Shown piece by piece: positions 43,599 through 43,676 of a stretch of DNA of 43,676 nt. The stretch lies in the NCBI RefSeq assembly GCF_019802345.1, contig NZ_JAINDZ010000039.1:1-43676 (forward strand), in the 5' to 3' direction. Each line of letters opens with the position of its first letter. Positions within the stretch are counted from its first letter, which is position 1. The notes under the pieces were generated by a model that saw nothing but the letters and a program-made list of their open reading frames with translations, searched no databases and was not told the origin of the DNA. Source of the stretch: Methylosinus sp. Sm6 (GTDB lineage: Bacteria > Pseudomonadota > Alphaproteobacteria > Rhizobiales > Beijerinckiaceae). Made by a program: the position numbers and the translations under genes.

Positions 43599-43676
43599 CT
43601 ATTTCGCGGCTGTCGGGGTTTTCCAGGGATCGGAGAAGCGCGGGGCGGTCGCGAGGCGCTCGTCGGTGAGGGTTTT
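43599..43676 (-). CDS. 3' end of an unidentified gene
   Basis: The minus strand is open from the window edge to a TAG at 43599-43601, giving a 25-residue C-terminus (KTLTDERLATAPRFSDPW...). It is followed at once by a family C hairpin. Composition and the position of the stop before a hairpin suggest a real gene running in from the right, but there is too little to identify it. Confidence 0.45.
   Translation of the reverse strand, partial: KTLTDERLATAPRFSDPWKTPTAAK

Noticed and set aside
1-43676. CRISPR array, prophage, insertion sequence or toxin-antitoxin system
   Set aside because: No regularly spaced direct repeats, no transposase or integrase motifs and no phage structural genes were seen. 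The repeats present are palindromic intergenic elements.

Overview
The window is a high-GC chromosomal segment from an alphaproteobacterium, most probably Hyphomicrobiales. I suspect a Methylosinus/Methylocystis-like lineage, but only from overall composition and repeat style. The lineage signs are: lexA carrying GTTC-N7-GTTC type SOS boxes; a histidine tRNA with A73 and a G1:U72 pair, the peculiar alphaproteobacterial form; a RibBX-type riboflavin enzyme whose second domain has lost its zinc cysteines; and housekeeping genes typical of the group (nadK, ihfA, class II DAHP synthase, smc).

Layout. Positions 1-9362 are ordinary core chromosome: nadK, a secreted EF-hand-like protein, a retropepsin-like protease (minus), a small secreted protein, lexA, an AsmA-family protein, class II DAHP synthase, ihfA (minus), a nitrilase-superfamily amidohydrolase (minus) and tRNA-His. 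Positions 10002-36918 form one large surface polysaccharide locus. Positions 37632-43676 return to core genes: yjdM (minus), ribB (RibBX), smc, a small secreted tyrosine-rich protein and the 3' end of a minus-strand gene.

The polysaccharide locus looks like a complete Wzx/Wzy-type system. A membrane phosphoglycosyl transferase starts the lipid-linked repeat unit. An outer-membrane export lipoprotein (Wza-like) and a fused chain-length regulator/tyrosine kinase (Wzc-like) form the export machine. Behind the kinase lie a small coupled ORF, a membrane-anchored helical-repeat protein of unknown function and a secreted FecR-like protein. Two separate O-antigen-polymerase-like membrane proteins and one Wzx flippase are present. 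Six glycosyltransferases (one fused to an SGNH-hydrolase-like domain), six methyltransferase-like proteins (three FkbM-type) and one WcaF-like acetyltransferase decorate the glycan. The product is therefore predicted to be an acidic or neutral extracellular polysaccharide that is unusually rich in O-methyl groups and carries acyl groups. No sugar-nucleotide synthesis genes are present, so precursors must come from elsewhere. The locus ends with two glycosyltransferases on the opposite strand. GC content falls visibly around 22.3-25.2 kb and 32.7-34.7 kb, in the methyltransferase-rich parts, which suggests that these were acquired or exchanged piecemeal.

Between genes there are at least three families of short palindromic repeats. 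The best case for new biology is the polysaccharide locus: the glycosyltransferase-SGNH fusion, the two polymerases, the dense set of methyltransferases and the unknown proteins behind the kinase. I see no CRISPR array, prophage, transposase or defence system.
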